From Clostridiales bacterium CHKCI001 (GTDB taxonomy: Bacteria; Bacillota; Clostridia; Lachnospirales; Lachnospiraceae): a DNA stretch of 64,000 nucleotides. Below are positions 27,368 to 38,600 of this stretch, piece by piece. The stretch covers positions 1 through 64,000 of the forward strand of contig FCNS01000022.1 in assembly GCA_900045905.1 (NCBI GenBank). Reading direction: 5' to 3'. A program made the position numbers and the translations under genes. Numbering within the stretch: position 1 is the first letter of the stretch; each line of letters begins with the position of its first letter. Below the pieces are notes generated by a model, which searched no databases, had not been told where the DNA came from, and worked only from the letters and a program-made list of their open reading frames with translations.

Positions 27368-29088
27368 TCAATTTCATTTACTTTTGCATGTTCAATCCGA
27401 TACACTTTATTGCAGATTTGAAGCACGGCTGGCCGATGCGTTGTTATGATACAAATACCATTTTTTACAGCACACATTAGATTTTCTAAGACTCGTTTCT
27501 CTGTATCCATATCCAATGCAGAAGTGGCTTCATCCAACAAAATCACAGGTGCCTTTTTTAATACTGCCCTTGCAATCGCCAACCTCTGGGCTTGTCCTTG
27601 CGACAGTCCCAGTCCCTTTTCTCCCACTGTACTATAAATCCCTTCTGGAAGTTGCTGTACAAATTCATAAGCACAAGCAACTTTTAATGCTTCCATCAAT
27701 TCTTCATCCGTTGCCTCCAATGCTACCATTCTCAAATTATCTGCAATGGTACCAGAGAAAATCGTATTTTCTTGAGGAACATACGAGAAAAATTGACGTG
27801 TTCCAGCTCCAAGTGCTTCTTCTTCGCCTTTCCAATCCTGAATTACAGCACTTCCTCCATCTGTCTGTATCATTCCTAATAACAGACGCATCATTGTGGT
27901 TTTACCAACTCCAGATTCTCCAATTAAGGCTACAATTTCCCCCGACTTTGCAGTAAAATTACATTCATGAAAAACCTCTTTTTCTTCTCGATAACAAAAC
28001 ATAACTTCTTTCATTTCTATCTTCAATCCACAGCCAGCCTGCTCCTTTATTTTTTGAATCACTTCCATGTTTCCATTATCCTCTTTTGGCAAATCTGTAA
28101 TTTCCATAATTCTGCCTGCGGAAGTCGCTGCTGCAATTGCCGATGGAACCGATTTTACGAGTGCAGAAAAATCGGAAGATAACGTGCTCGACATTTGAAG
28201 AAATAATGTCATCGTTCCATACGTAATATAACCCGTCCACAAACGATACACGCCCCATCCCATGCAGCTGCATGAAACAATCAGACCTACCACAGACATA
28301 ATTGAAGACGTAAGGATCGAAAACTTATTATAATCCAACGACATATCTACATATTCTTGCTGCACACGATCCAAACGATTGCTAAATAAATTATTTAGAT
28401 GAAATGCTTTAATGGACATAATATTTTGAAAGGACTCTTGCGTGAACCCCATCCGTTTACTGCTCATTTCCCGCATTTTCTTATTAAAGTCCCGCATCCG
28501 GCGAAGAAAAACACGGGATAATCCAACCGTAACCGGTGCACTTAATAACGCAATCAATCCCATAATCCAATCATAGTAGAGAAGAATGAAAAAACTGCCC
28601 GTAAAATGAACGAACTTTATAATCACGGACGGCATCCAGTTCAAAATACTCGAAGATACTGTCATAATATCTCCATTTACACGATTTAATAGATCTCCTG
28701 TATGAAACCGATTCATCGCCTCCCAGTCCGTACTTAAAATATCATTATAAATATCGGACAGCATTTCATTATTTACCTTCAAGTTAATCTTCATGGAAAT
28801 TCGACTCCAGACCGCATTCAATCCAATCCTTGTAAGTCCTGCAATTACAATCAGGCTCCCCATAAACAGCAGCTGTCTGTATCGATACTGCGTCACTGCA
28901 TCAATCAAATACTTGGAAGCCACACTACTTCCTAAGCTCAACAAAGTTGTAAAGACTCCTGTTACCATAAAAAATACAATATCTTTCCAGTACCGTCTGG
29001 CATACTTCCCCATCCATCGATACTCCAGCCATAATTCCCGAAGCATTCCAGAGCGAATCTTTTCCTTTATTTTCCTAATCATATGCAT
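27301..29088 (-). CDS. ABC transporter, fused permease and ATPase (exporter type)
   Basis: A 595-residue half-transporter. Six transmembrane helices occupy about 30-320 and the ATPase about 355-575: Walker A GESGVGKTTMM, signature LSQGQAQRLAIARAVL, Walker B VILLDEATSALD. There is no N-terminal C39 protease domain, so if it exports the 86-residue peptide the leader must be cut by another enzyme or retained. The gene is 7 bp downstream of the PqqD-like gene. Its 3' end overlaps the convergent Ig-like gene by 67 bp. Confidence 0.88.
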   Translation of the reverse strand: MHMIRKIKEKIRSGMLRELWLEYRWMGKYARRYWKDIVFFMVTGVFTTLLSLGSSVASKYLIDAVTQYRYRQLLFMGSLIVIAGLTRIGLNAVWSRISMKINLKVNNEMLSDIYNDILSTDWEAMNRFHTGDLLNRVNGDIMTVSSSILNWMPSVIIKFVHFTGSFFILLYYDWIMGLIALLSAPVTVGLSRVFLRRMRDFNKKMREMSSKRMGFTQESFQNIMSIKAFHLNNLFSNRLDRVQQEYVDMSLDYNKFSILTSSIMSVVGLIVSCSCMGWGVYRLWTGYITYGTMTLFLQMSSTLSSDFSALVKSVPSAIAAATSAGRIMEITDLPKEDNGNMEVIQKIKEQAGCGLKIEMKEVMFCYREEKEVFHECNFTAKSGEIVALIGESGVGKTTMMRLLLGMIQTDGGSAVIQDWKGEEEALGAGTRQFFSYVPQENTIFSGTIADNLRMVALEATDEELMEALKVACAYEFVQQLPEGIYSTVGEKGLGLSQGQAQRLAIARAVLKKAPVILLDEATSALDMDTEKRVLENLMCAVKNGICIITTHRPAVLQICNKVYRIEHAKVNEIDYSTTTFKNFSEDVFPEESETV

Positions 29089-29094
29089 ATAGTT

Positions 29095-29373
29095 TTATTT
29101 CACTTTCTGCTCCAGCAGCATTTGATGATCGCGAAGTATTTGTAAAAATTCCTTAACATCCGATAATGCGATCTCTTCCTCTACTTCATATTCTTCACAG
29201 ACCGCTTCCGCCAATGCTTCTAGCTCAATATCTTTTTCCAATTTTTTCCATAAAAAAGCCCCTACTTCATTCAACGTAATCAAACCATTGAACTTTAATG
29301 CTTCTTCTCCAGTAGGGACAACAATATAATCACCTGCAATTTCTCTTACAATAAAATCCTTTGAAACATACAT
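29095..29373 (-). CDS. PqqD-family peptide-binding protein (RiPP recognition element)
   Basis: A 92-residue protein of the PqqD family: FIVREIAGDYIVVPTGEEALKFNGLITLNEVGAFLWKKL, then a helical ELEALAEAVCEEY segment. PqqD-like proteins bind the leader of a precursor peptide and present it to a modifying enzyme. The radical SAM gene is 11 bp upstream and the exporter 7 bp downstream, so the three are a unit. The likely ligand is the 86-residue peptide at 32231 (inference). Confidence 0.9.
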   Translation of the reverse strand: MYVSKDFIVREIAGDYIVVPTGEEALKFNGLITLNEVGAFLWKKLEKDIELEALAEAVCEEYEVEEEIALSDVKEFLQILRDHQMLLEQKVK

Positions 29374-29383
29374 AATTCATTCC

Positions 29384-30511
29384 TCACTTTCTATGTAAAT
29401 CAAGCATCTGCTTTTTCATCTCCTCTGCCATCTCACAGACATAATCAGGACGTTGATCAAATGCACCTGTCTCCGATTGACACATCGCAGCACAAACATG
29501 ACAGATTTCCCTTTTCTCACAATGTTTGCATTCATATGGCAGTCTTATTTGAGAAGCCAGCTCCCGAATCTGATTCCAGGCAGACTCAAATCCCATTTGT
29601 ATCACATTCCTTTCTGGACTCGCCATCATTCCACAAGGACGCATCATTCCATCCCATGTAATCCAATAGCTGCTGCGCCCCGCCTGACAACGAATCGGAT
29701 CTCCTACCTTTCCCTCCTCCGTATCAGGCATATCCTTTGGAACTTGCAATTGCTCCTTCACCCACTCAGAAAAGATTTCTTCTGGCAATCGCATCTTCCT
29801 CCAATTAATCATTTGACTTCCTGCATCTGTTGCACAAAAACGTCCCACATTCCGTCCACAATTAGCCACATCCAAACGAATCGGAGGAAATAGATACGAA
29901 GTCATCATGACTAATGTTTTCTCTTCCTGACTGATTTGGTATACCTTCTCTACATCCTGTACATTATATGGAGTAATCGTCATATTAATCCGCACGGAAA
30001 TTCCTAACCCCTTTAGCTTTCGGATGGAATCTAATACCTTGTCTTTCGCAGCAACTCCACATAATTGCTCATATGTCTCATTGCATCCACCATAAAGCGA
30101 TACGTTAATTCGTCCTGGTGGATAATACCGAAAACAATCTAAAATATCTTGATTTAATAAAGAAGCATTTGTATTTAATACAACACGAAATCCCATTCGA
30201 GCAATTTTTTCATACAAAATAAGAAAGTCATCCCTTAAAAATGGCTCTCCCCCCGTTAATAATAAAAACAATGTTCCACAACGCTTTGCTTCTTCTGCTA
30301 GCGCCAGCCACTGATCGGTCGTCAGTTCCTTCTCTTTTAATGCCTTTTGATTTTTATTCCAATGCACATAACACATCTTGCAATCAAAATTACAGCGAGA
30401 TGTTAGTTCAAATGCCCCATGCAACGGAATCCCTAGATGATTCGCTTTCGCCGTCAAATATTTACTAATTGGATATGCATCCGTCCAATTCCCTCTCTCC
30501 ATTTCCTTCAT
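29384..30511 (-). CDS. Radical SAM/SPASM peptide-modifying enzyme
   Basis: A 375-residue enzyme. The iron-sulfur motif CNFDCKMC (about 42-49) binds the cluster that activates S-adenosylmethionine, and LTGGEPFLR follows. The C-terminal SPASM-like region has several cysteines (CQAGRSSYW, RPCGMMA, CKHCEKREICHVCAAMC) for auxiliary clusters. With an adjacent PqqD-like protein, this type usually installs crosslinks or epimerises residues in ribosomal peptides. The reaction cannot be told from sequence. It is 3 bp downstream of the kinase-like gene. Confidence 0.88.
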   Translation of the reverse strand: MKEMERGNWTDAYPISKYLTAKANHLGIPLHGAFELTSRCNFDCKMCYVHWNKNQKALKEKELTTDQWLALAEEAKRCGTLFLLLTGGEPFLRDDFLILYEKIARMGFRVVLNTNASLLNQDILDCFRYYPPGRINVSLYGGCNETYEQLCGVAAKDKVLDSIRKLKGLGISVRINMTITPYNVQDVEKVYQISQEEKTLVMMTSYLFPPIRLDVANCGRNVGRFCATDAGSQMINWRKMRLPEEIFSEWVKEQLQVPKDMPDTEEGKVGDPIRCQAGRSSYWITWDGMMRPCGMMASPERNVIQMGFESAWNQIRELASQIRLPYECKHCEKREICHVCAAMCQSETGAFDQRPDYVCEMAEEMKKQMLDLHRK

Positions 30512-30514
30512 TCC

Positions 30515-31444
30515 TCATTTCTTTTCCTTGGATTCAAATTCCTGTTCATAATCAATTAAAGCCTGCTCCAATACAGAAACCGCAGACACATCAGGAAGAC
30601 AGGAAAACCAAAACACTGGAATGATTTGAACTAACTCCGTTAATAAATCCATCGTATTTTCCACATCCTGACGTATCCCAAACATTACATTGCATTCCGA
30701 TAATAACCACTGAACTGCTTCCAATGGCTGTAATCGATGTATTACATTTTGTTTTCCCTGACGCAGTACCACAATCGCTCGAATCGGCAGTGTTTTCTTT
30801 TTATAGATTTTAGAAGTTCCACAAAATGGGAGTCCATTTGCCTCTGGAATTCCATCACGACAAGTCAATATACTTCGATCCCCATTTACCACCTCAGTTC
30901 CCTCCCGATTCATCCTCCATAATTCTGCCTGTGTGGATTTACCCGTTCCAGAAGGAGCTGAAAATAAGATCGCTTTTCCCTTATAATCAATATAGGCAGA
31001 GTGTAAAATCACCGCTCTCTGTGTCGCCAATAAATGTTCCAACCCCATCGTATAAAAAATTTTCTTTTCGTTCAGCATCTGATGCTCCAACAAAAAAATT
31101 TCATACTGATTTGGAACGTCTTTTTTATAACGGTTAATAAAATCTCCCATTTCCTTTTCCAATTTTATCGTCCCATCGATCTCCTTTAAAATTGGGCTAC
31201 ATCGATGTACAAAACGAATCACTTCTTCCTCTAATTCATAAATTTCTTCCTGATCTTTCTTATAAATTGGTAGTCGTTCTGGCAGCTTCAGTTGCTTCAC
31301 AAAAGAATAATTTAGAAAAATATCTGGTGTTTTTTTCTCCACTCGATAAATACAATACGGCTCCATTGGTTCAATTATAGCTTTCTCTGGCAAGTTCACT
31401 TCCAATACAATTCTTGCAATTTCATAATAAATCTTATTGTCCAT
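30515..31444 (-). CDS. HPr-kinase-like P-loop protein of peptide-maturation clusters
   Basis: About 309 residues. Walker A SAPSGTGKST lies near the middle, followed by VNGDRSIL, resembling the kinase domain of HPr kinase/phosphorylase. HPr itself is not encoded nearby. Homologues of this type occur beside PqqD-like proteins in exosortase and lasso-peptide loci, and in lasso peptides they phosphorylate the C-terminal serine of the precursor. I choose the ATG at 31444, which overlaps the preceding gene by 11 bp, over a frame start at 31510 inside that gene. Confidence 0.75.
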   Translation of the reverse strand: MDNKIYYEIARIVLEVNLPEKAIIEPMEPYCIYRVEKKTPDIFLNYSFVKQLKLPERLPIYKKDQEEIYELEEEVIRFVHRCSPILKEIDGTIKLEKEMGDFINRYKKDVPNQYEIFLLEHQMLNEKKIFYTMGLEHLLATQRAVILHSAYIDYKGKAILFSAPSGTGKSTQAELWRMNREGTEVVNGDRSILTCRDGIPEANGLPFCGTSKIYKKKTLPIRAIVVLRQGKQNVIHRLQPLEAVQWLLSECNVMFGIRQDVENTMDLLTELVQIIPVFWFSCLPDVSAVSVLEQALIDYEQEFESKEKK

Positions 31445-32153
31445 ATGTAATAAATAATATCTTACTCTTATCGCTCTGGTAATGACTCGCCTGCTCCGCC
31501 AAAGCTTCACCTGCCCGAATCCCTCCAGAAAACTTCACACGGTAAGTAATTCCTCCTATAAAAACATCCTCTTCCATATTTTTATAATAAACATAGACAT
31601 CTCCAGAAACATCATTTTCTGAAATATTTTCCAGTCGCAATGTTTGATCTGTTACACTTAAGCTGAAAACTTCAGGAAAAATCGTCCGCTCATATTGGAA
31701 ATACGCCAAATTTTCCGCTGTAAACGACATTTGCTCCACGCCGCTCTTCCATGCAAGCGCATTAGTTTCCAATACCACTGCACTACTTCCAGCAATCAAC
31801 GTCGAAACATCAAAAACAGCTTCTTCACCACCTAAATTGGCACGAACCCGCAAAAACTGAATATCCCTTCCCGTTGTATTCTCTATTTTAATCTGCCATA
31901 TATTTTCAACTTCTCTATCCGAACCATCCTCGACAAACGCTCCAGAATAAGCCTCTGCCGACATCACATAAACTCCTTCTGCCACTTCATAAGGAAACAA
32001 CTGCTGCATCTCCTCCTTTTGCCCTGGAGCCGCCACATCACCCGAAACAGTCGCATTCTTATCCTGTATCTTCTTACCAAAAAAAATACCTGCGACGACA
32101 ACAAGCAAAACAAGACATAACAATCCGATTCCAATGGATATCTTTTTTTTCAT
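31434..32153 (-). CDS. Single-pass membrane protein of the surface locus, unknown function
   Basis: A 239-residue protein that I do not recognise. One N-terminal helix (about 5-25) anchors it, and a polar linker is followed by a beta-rich extracellular part with IWQIKIENTTGRDIQFLRV and a second NISENDVSGDVYVYY strand pattern, suggesting two Ig-like halves. GGAGG precedes the ATG at 32153, preferred over the frame start at 32174. It lies between the 86-residue peptide and the kinase-like gene, with an 11-bp overlap with the latter. Confidence 0.7.
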   Translation of the reverse strand: MKKKISIGIGLLCLVLLVVVAGIFFGKKIQDKNATVSGDVAAPGQKEEMQQLFPYEVAEGVYVMSAEAYSGAFVEDGSDREVENIWQIKIENTTGRDIQFLRVRANLGGEEAVFDVSTLIAGSSAVVLETNALAWKSGVEQMSFTAENLAYFQYERTIFPEVFSLSVTDQTLRLENISENDVSGDVYVYYKNMEEDVFIGGITYRVKFSGGIRAGEALAEQASHYQSDKSKILFITYGQ

Positions 32154-32230
32154 TAAAAACCTCCAAAAGTTCATTTTCTTTTATATAAAGAAAGCTCTTT
32201 TATAAAAATTATAAAAGAACTTTCTCCTTA

Positions 32231-32491
32231 TTAGGACACAGCTGATAATGTCCATCCTTCCAATTCCAACACAGACACATGATAACAAAATTTAAAGTTA
32301 TCATCTATATTACTTTGATCTGGAGTATCCGTACATGGATTACCATCTATATCAAAAAAAAGAACCCATCCTTCATCAATTACATATCCACCATTTCCAG
32401 TTTGATCTTGGTATATATCACAATTAGCGATTGCTGTATTTAGCATTATATTTTCAAAATAAATTCTAGGAGAATTGTATTGTCTCTTCAT
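32231..32491 (-). CDS. Putative RiPP-like precursor peptide, 86 residues
   Basis: The N terminus (about 1-23; YxxPxIxFExxxLxTxIAxx pattern) looks like a recognition leader. The C-terminal part is acidic and holds three cysteines (24, 53, 69), several aromatic residues (Y36, W42, F45, F46, W80) and a C-terminal serine. An AIA tripeptide at 20-22, just before N23-C24, would suit a signal-peptidase-type cut. There is no hydrophobic core for a normal signal peptide. It lies 57 bp upstream of the membrane-protein gene and heads the maturation genes. TATAAT about 50 bp upstream gives a possible own promoter. The assignment as the PqqD/radical SAM substrate is inference from position, size and leader form. 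Confidence 0.7.
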   Translation of the reverse strand: MKRQYNSPRIYFENIMLNTAIANCDIYQDQTGNGGYVIDEGWVLFFDIDGNPCTDTPDQSNIDDNFKFCYHVSVLELEGWTLSAVS

Positions 32492-32616
32492 TTATATTAT
32501 TTCCTTTCCTCAATTAACTGCATTACACAATCATTATAAATCTATCTCTAATGATTTTGATATAAATATTAATCTCAGTTTTTATAAAATAATACGCGTT
32601 TTAATATAAGATTTAC

Positions 32617-32654
32617 TGTTGAGAGACAGCAATCATCATTACCATCTCCCAACA
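32617..32654 (-). terminator. Inverted repeat between the giant gene and the peptide gene
   Basis: TGTTGGGAGA pairs with TCTCTCAACA (one G-T wobble) around an 18-nt loop, 33 bp after the giant gene stops. No T run follows on the minus strand, so it is a weak terminator at best. It could attenuate readthrough or protect the upstream mRNA end. The rest of the 32492-32686 gap is AT-rich with a TATAAT box upstream of the peptide gene. Confidence 0.5.
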
Positions 32655-32686
32655 ATATTAATCTCTTCATTAACTACATAAACACT

Positions 32687-35600
32687 TTACTCTGTTACTT
32701 GTTCAGCTTTACTCATCCATTTTAAATAAGTTAAGGAAAGAATTGAGTCAGACGTATTTGTAATTGTAATAGGGTAAGCTGTTACATATGACACTTTTCC
32801 ATTTTCGTCTTTTACCTCTTTCCATACACACTGATCAGTAATATCATAATAAAGATCAGTTGCAGTATTACATGTTATGGATTTAGCATTATAAGTAACC
32901 CAATTATCTTTATCTGTAGTCAGCTCATTTACTGAAAATCCTACAGAAAACTCAACACTATTTCGAATTGATTTTGCTCCAATTCTTACTGATGTTGGAA
33001 TCTGATCCACTGTTAAATTAAAAGCAATTGTCTGATCTTTAGCCAAATATAATTCATGAGATGGTCCAGCTTCTTTATAATCACTCCATGTAGCCTCTGG
33101 TATACCATCAATATAAACTTCTGTAGATGGCTCTTCAAAAGCTTCATTTTCTATTACAATACTTCTAATTTCTTTATACGTTGGATCATACTCTCCATCT
33201 TGACTATATGCCTCTTTAATTACCGCATTTTCTTCTGCATTTGCAGGAGCATAAACTCGTACCGCATCCAGATAAAAATCATAGCTTCCATCATCATCAT
33301 GATCAAACGTTTTTGCATAGGATGGCGTTACCGTTACTTGATATGTTCCATATTCTAAATCTTTTGCTCGAATTACTGGAATTTGATATAGACTACTTTC
33401 TTCTTCACTTTCAATCTCTTTCCATGTAATACTTCCATCTCCATTCTTGACTGCAGTATAACCATAGTAAGTATCAACTGTCCAAGATTTTACAGCCTTA
33501 CCAGTTTTTTGATTTACCACTTTTACTCGAATTACACCAGTCTCATTACTTGTAAGACTAATTAAATCGAATCCGGTTCCAGTAAAAGTAAAGGTCGCTG
33601 TTGGAGTCTTTCCTTTCGCAACTCTAACAAATTTAGAAGAACCATTGCTGTATTTTGTCCGAGATGTATCAGAAAGTTCTTTTGATGTATAATTACTATC
33701 ATAACCATACATATTGTCTGCATCATCTTCTATCTGTTCTTCTCCTGGCTTTAAGAGTCCTGGACGGTCAGTATCTTGGTTTTCTGCTGGTTTGAATTCA
33801 TTACTTTCATTTTCTACTGTATACCAATTACCAAAAACTGGTTCAGAATTCAGTATTTCTCCTTTATAAGTTGACTTATCTGCATTAGTATAAGTAATCA
33901 TACTTACATTATCTTCATAATAAATGGTCGTAGCTGGGATTACTGTCAATGTACTATAAATATAGCAATCGCTTCCACCTGCTTCATTAACAGTATTCGT
34001 TGTTGTTTTCACTGAATAAGTAAACTGATCGAATGAATCCATTTCCATTGTAGTTGGTGTATAAATAATCATTCCATCTAATACTTCAGCAGTACCAAAC
34101 TCACCTTCTGCTTTAGAAGCTTTCGTCATATCTTCTTTTGTGACCTTATAGATATTATCCAAAACTTTTTCTTGATCCGTTTCTTTTGTATTGTTTGCAA
34201 TACCATTTAACGTTCCAGAGCCTTGAATTGCATCATTTACTAGTACATTCACTTTTACTGGAAGTCCAAAGTCAATAACAACACTGTCTCCTTCCACTAA
34301 GGTACTTGTATGTGTATTAGTAATCACATAGTTATAGCCATTTTCATCCTTTGTATATTCTGTTATATACTCTTCCTGATTTCCCACTTCTTTTACTGTA
34401 TATGTATAATTTTTATAAGTTCCATCTGCTTGTTCATATACAGCTGGAAGTCCTTGAATTGTTGTGCTCCATACATTTGATGATGCATCACCAGTAATTT
34501 CATATTGACTCTGTGGATGGTTCGAATCTGTGGATGGTTTTTCCATGTCGTTTTGATACAATTCAACTGTAATACTTGTTGGACGTTTATGATCTTCACC
34601 TACACTGTTGTCATTATCTTTCCAAACTTTTTGTATCGTGATGTTTACTGTCTCATCACATGGATCTTGCATTTCTCCTGGTTTCGCTGTTTCATCTCCA
34701 GTTGGAATATAAGTTTCCACTCCATACATCAAGTCTGCCTGTGCATCTGATACATATACTTTAATTGGTACCTTTACATAGCTCGTTTCTGTATTTGTTG
34801 TCATATACACATCTTGCCACTCATCATGACTATCTATTATTTCAAGATGATTGATTGTATGACAAATCTCACCAATTGTACCAGATTGATCGGAAAGGGT
34901 ATTCACTCTACTAATTACAATATCACCTTTTTTCACAACGGTGAGTCGTTGATCCGTTGTACGATAAATCTGATACGTATTTTCTTTTTCTATATTCGTT
35001 GGATCTTTAAGAGCATCATAACTAGTATTTGTATCCGTATAGCCGCTGAATTCTCCTATCTGTCCTGCAAATCCTCGAATTGTATCAGCTTTTATCATCT
35101 GATTTCCTTCCAATAAACCTGCATCGTTATATCCAACAAAACCACCCGTGTAACCTTCATTAGATTTACCATCCTCGTTATTAGAAGCGCCAGCACCAAA
35201 TACATCATATCCAACTGGAATACCAGTAACAGTACTCTTCTCAATTTTAGTACGATTTGCTTTAATTAGATTGATTTCTAAGCCGCCAGAATTCGCTATT
35301 GCACTCTCTGCATCATCAGAATCGATAATTCCATCCTTTGTGCAATTAAGTCGAATTTCGGAATCTCCAATTGTAATAATAGCTACATCATCTTTTCCCT
35401 CTTCCGCAGCTCTAGAAAGTGCTACAGTAATCTTCAAACCTAAAAGAGTAACTCCAAGTGTCTTTCCATCATTGAATAATTCTACTTTTAATAAGCCTGG
35501 AAGATCTATCTTTACAAGATCACTTTCTTGCAAATCATCTATATAGAGAGCCTTTATTAGTTCATTTACCACCTGTAATATCGTATCAACTAATGGTGAA

Positions 35601-38600
35601 TCAACATTTGCACTTATTAGATATGCCATACTTGTCTTTCCAACAAATCCACCTGCAATCTCATCGCTGTATACCTGTTTTAAATTTTCAGCTTTATTTG
35701 TACTCATTCGTGATAAATCTGCATTTCCGATAAAGCCACCTGCAATTTCTTGACTACCGTCAATACTCTGTACTGTATAACCTTCCTCCAAACCAGTTAC
35801 AGAACAGTTATCAATATTAGAACCAAATACATCTAATACTCCTGCATCAACACCTAATAATCCTTCTATTGTAGTACCATCTGCATCAACCGTTCCACTC
35901 TTACCACCGTGACCGATAAAACCACCTGTATAGTTAGGAGCCTTTACTGATTTTAGATTCGTTACACTAGATCCCTTTACGGAACCATTTAATAAACTTC
36001 CTCCAAAACCACCTGCATTACCAGTATAAACAATTGATTCTCCTGATCCTTGTTGTTCACCTTTCAAAGCAGTTACTGTTAGACCATCTGTACTTCCAAT
36101 TACATCTGCATTATAAATATAGGTACGGAATGCATCTAATAAATCAATGCTACCAGTTTTAATTAAACTCAGAATCGTAGTTTTATCTTCTCCTGATATT
36201 TCTGCCACTGATGCTACATCTGCTAATCCAAAGAATCCTCCTGCATGTTTCCCACCAGTTACAGAACGAATACCATTTACTTGGAATTCTATAACTCGCT
36301 TTACTTCTCCATCATTCTTATTATTCTCAGCATTTTCTCCTAAAACAGCTCCTTGAATAGCTCCTGCAAAGCCTCCAGCTGCTTCAGAATTTTCACCTGC
36401 ATTTACTACAATACCATACTCATTCCAAGCAGAAACTTTTGCATAACGTATCGTAGAAATGGTAGCATTTAACACATCTGCTAAACTTCCATCTGTACCA
36501 ATCAAATATTTTAATACTTTATTCAAAAGACCTTGATTAGAGGCAGTATCCACTGTTGCCGCACTACCTGGATCAATTTTTCCTGCATATCCTCCTGCAT
36601 AGGAAGTACCATCCACTTGTCTTAATCCCGTAACACTACACTCATCGCCTTCTGTTCCCCAAATTTGTCCGCCTATCATACGACCGACATAACCACCTGC
36701 AATTCCAGCTGGATCTGCCTTAGCAGTTCCTTGGGATTTTATCATTGCCCCAGACTGATAACCATTCACCGTAGAATTTTTTATAACTGGAACAAATGTC
36801 TGCAATACTGGAAGGCTACCTGAAATGTTAATACCAGCTAGTTCAATTCCTCCTACCTCTGCAACATCACCTGTCATCATTTCTCCTGCAAATCCGCCCG
36901 AACTTCGGAATGCATTTACACTCTTTAATCCTTCTGCTGTTGCACTTGTAATTGTTCCACCTTCCATACGACCGACATAACCACCTGCTGCACCACCTTG
37001 TACTGATTCTGTAGCTACACTATTACGCCCTGCGGTTACATCATATCCATATGCATAATCTTTTAAAAACTCATCTAGTTTGCTCTGATCATCAAATGTC
37101 TTTCCTGCAAATTCATCTGCATATGGTCCCTTTGAACCAACATATGTAACCCATCCATTCCAGTCATTTACATCTACATAGGTAAGTGGACCATATACAG
37201 CTGTATTTTCTTCTGTTGCATATATAGCTTGTACAGCCGTAAGTGGATTATCTAATTTAATTAGACCATATAAAAGTTTGAGACTTCCTGTATCAGCTAC
37301 ATTAGCAGATTCCATCAATCCTGTATATCCACCTGCATATTCAGTACCATACACAGAACGGATTCTAATGACAGCACATTCTTTTGCTATTGTTGAATCC
37401 TCTCCATCATTTCCTTTAATTTGACCTCCGAGATTATATCCAACATAGCCACCTGCAAGTCCTCTCTTTATTGCATCACTACTTTCTGCATCAGCTCTAA
37501 CAACACCACCACATGGTACTGATGTCGTTTCACTGTTTTTAATAATTGGTACGAATGTACGTAATACTCCTATTAAATTATCTGCTGAAATAAGACCTGA
37601 CAATACATTTACGTCTCCTAATAGATCTGCTGCACTGCTTGGCTCTATTGTTCCAGCATATCCTCCTGCACTTTCCCTTCCGATAATATGTGCAAAGTTA
37701 TCTACATTACAATTTTGAATGGAACTTCCTAATGCATTACCAGCAAAACCTCCAGCTTTTCCTACATTACCAGATGCATTATTAGCAATTACATTAAATC
37801 CTCCAACTGCTCCATATACATCAGAATGTTCTATTGTAGATATCGTTACATTTAATGCTGATACCAAACTTCCTAAGTTAATCAACTTTTTAAAGATATT
37901 GACACCACCAATTGCAGCGGTACTTCCTGCATTTACTTTTCCAAAGTATCCACCCGCATTTCGATATCCTTTTACAGAATAATCACTTTCATTACCAAAA
38001 TAGCTTGTTCCATCTGTGGATTGTAAATCAGATGGCTCTTTCACTGTTGTATTGCACAACTTATCTACATCAGAATAGCTTATTTGAACACCAGAACCAT
38101 ATCCAATAAATCCACCTGCGCTACCTGCATTACTATCATTTGTATCATCTTCTGTATCTATACCTGTAACATGGACTGAAAAGCCACTTGCTACTGATCT
38201 TACAGAAGCATTCTGGATAACAGGCACAAAGGAATTAATTAAAGAGATTAAATCATTCAATACAATACCATTTAAAATAGCAGTATTTTCTCCTATTTCT
38301 GCTACAGAACCAGATTTTACTAATCCGCCAAATCCACCTGCATAGCGGAGACCCTCTACTCTTAATAAGTTTTCAACGGCTGTTCCCTTCTGTTCACCTG
38401 TTTTATTGGCTTCATTATTTACGATACCACTTTGCATTTCTCCAACAAATCCACCTGCCATAGCAGAAGAATTTGCTTTTGAATTATCACTGCGGCAATC
38501 TGCTTTAACTGTCATACCAGCTTCAATACCACTGACTTTTGAATTTATAATCTGACTAGAAGCCATTTGAAGTACACCAGCTAACTGCTGAACATTTAAT

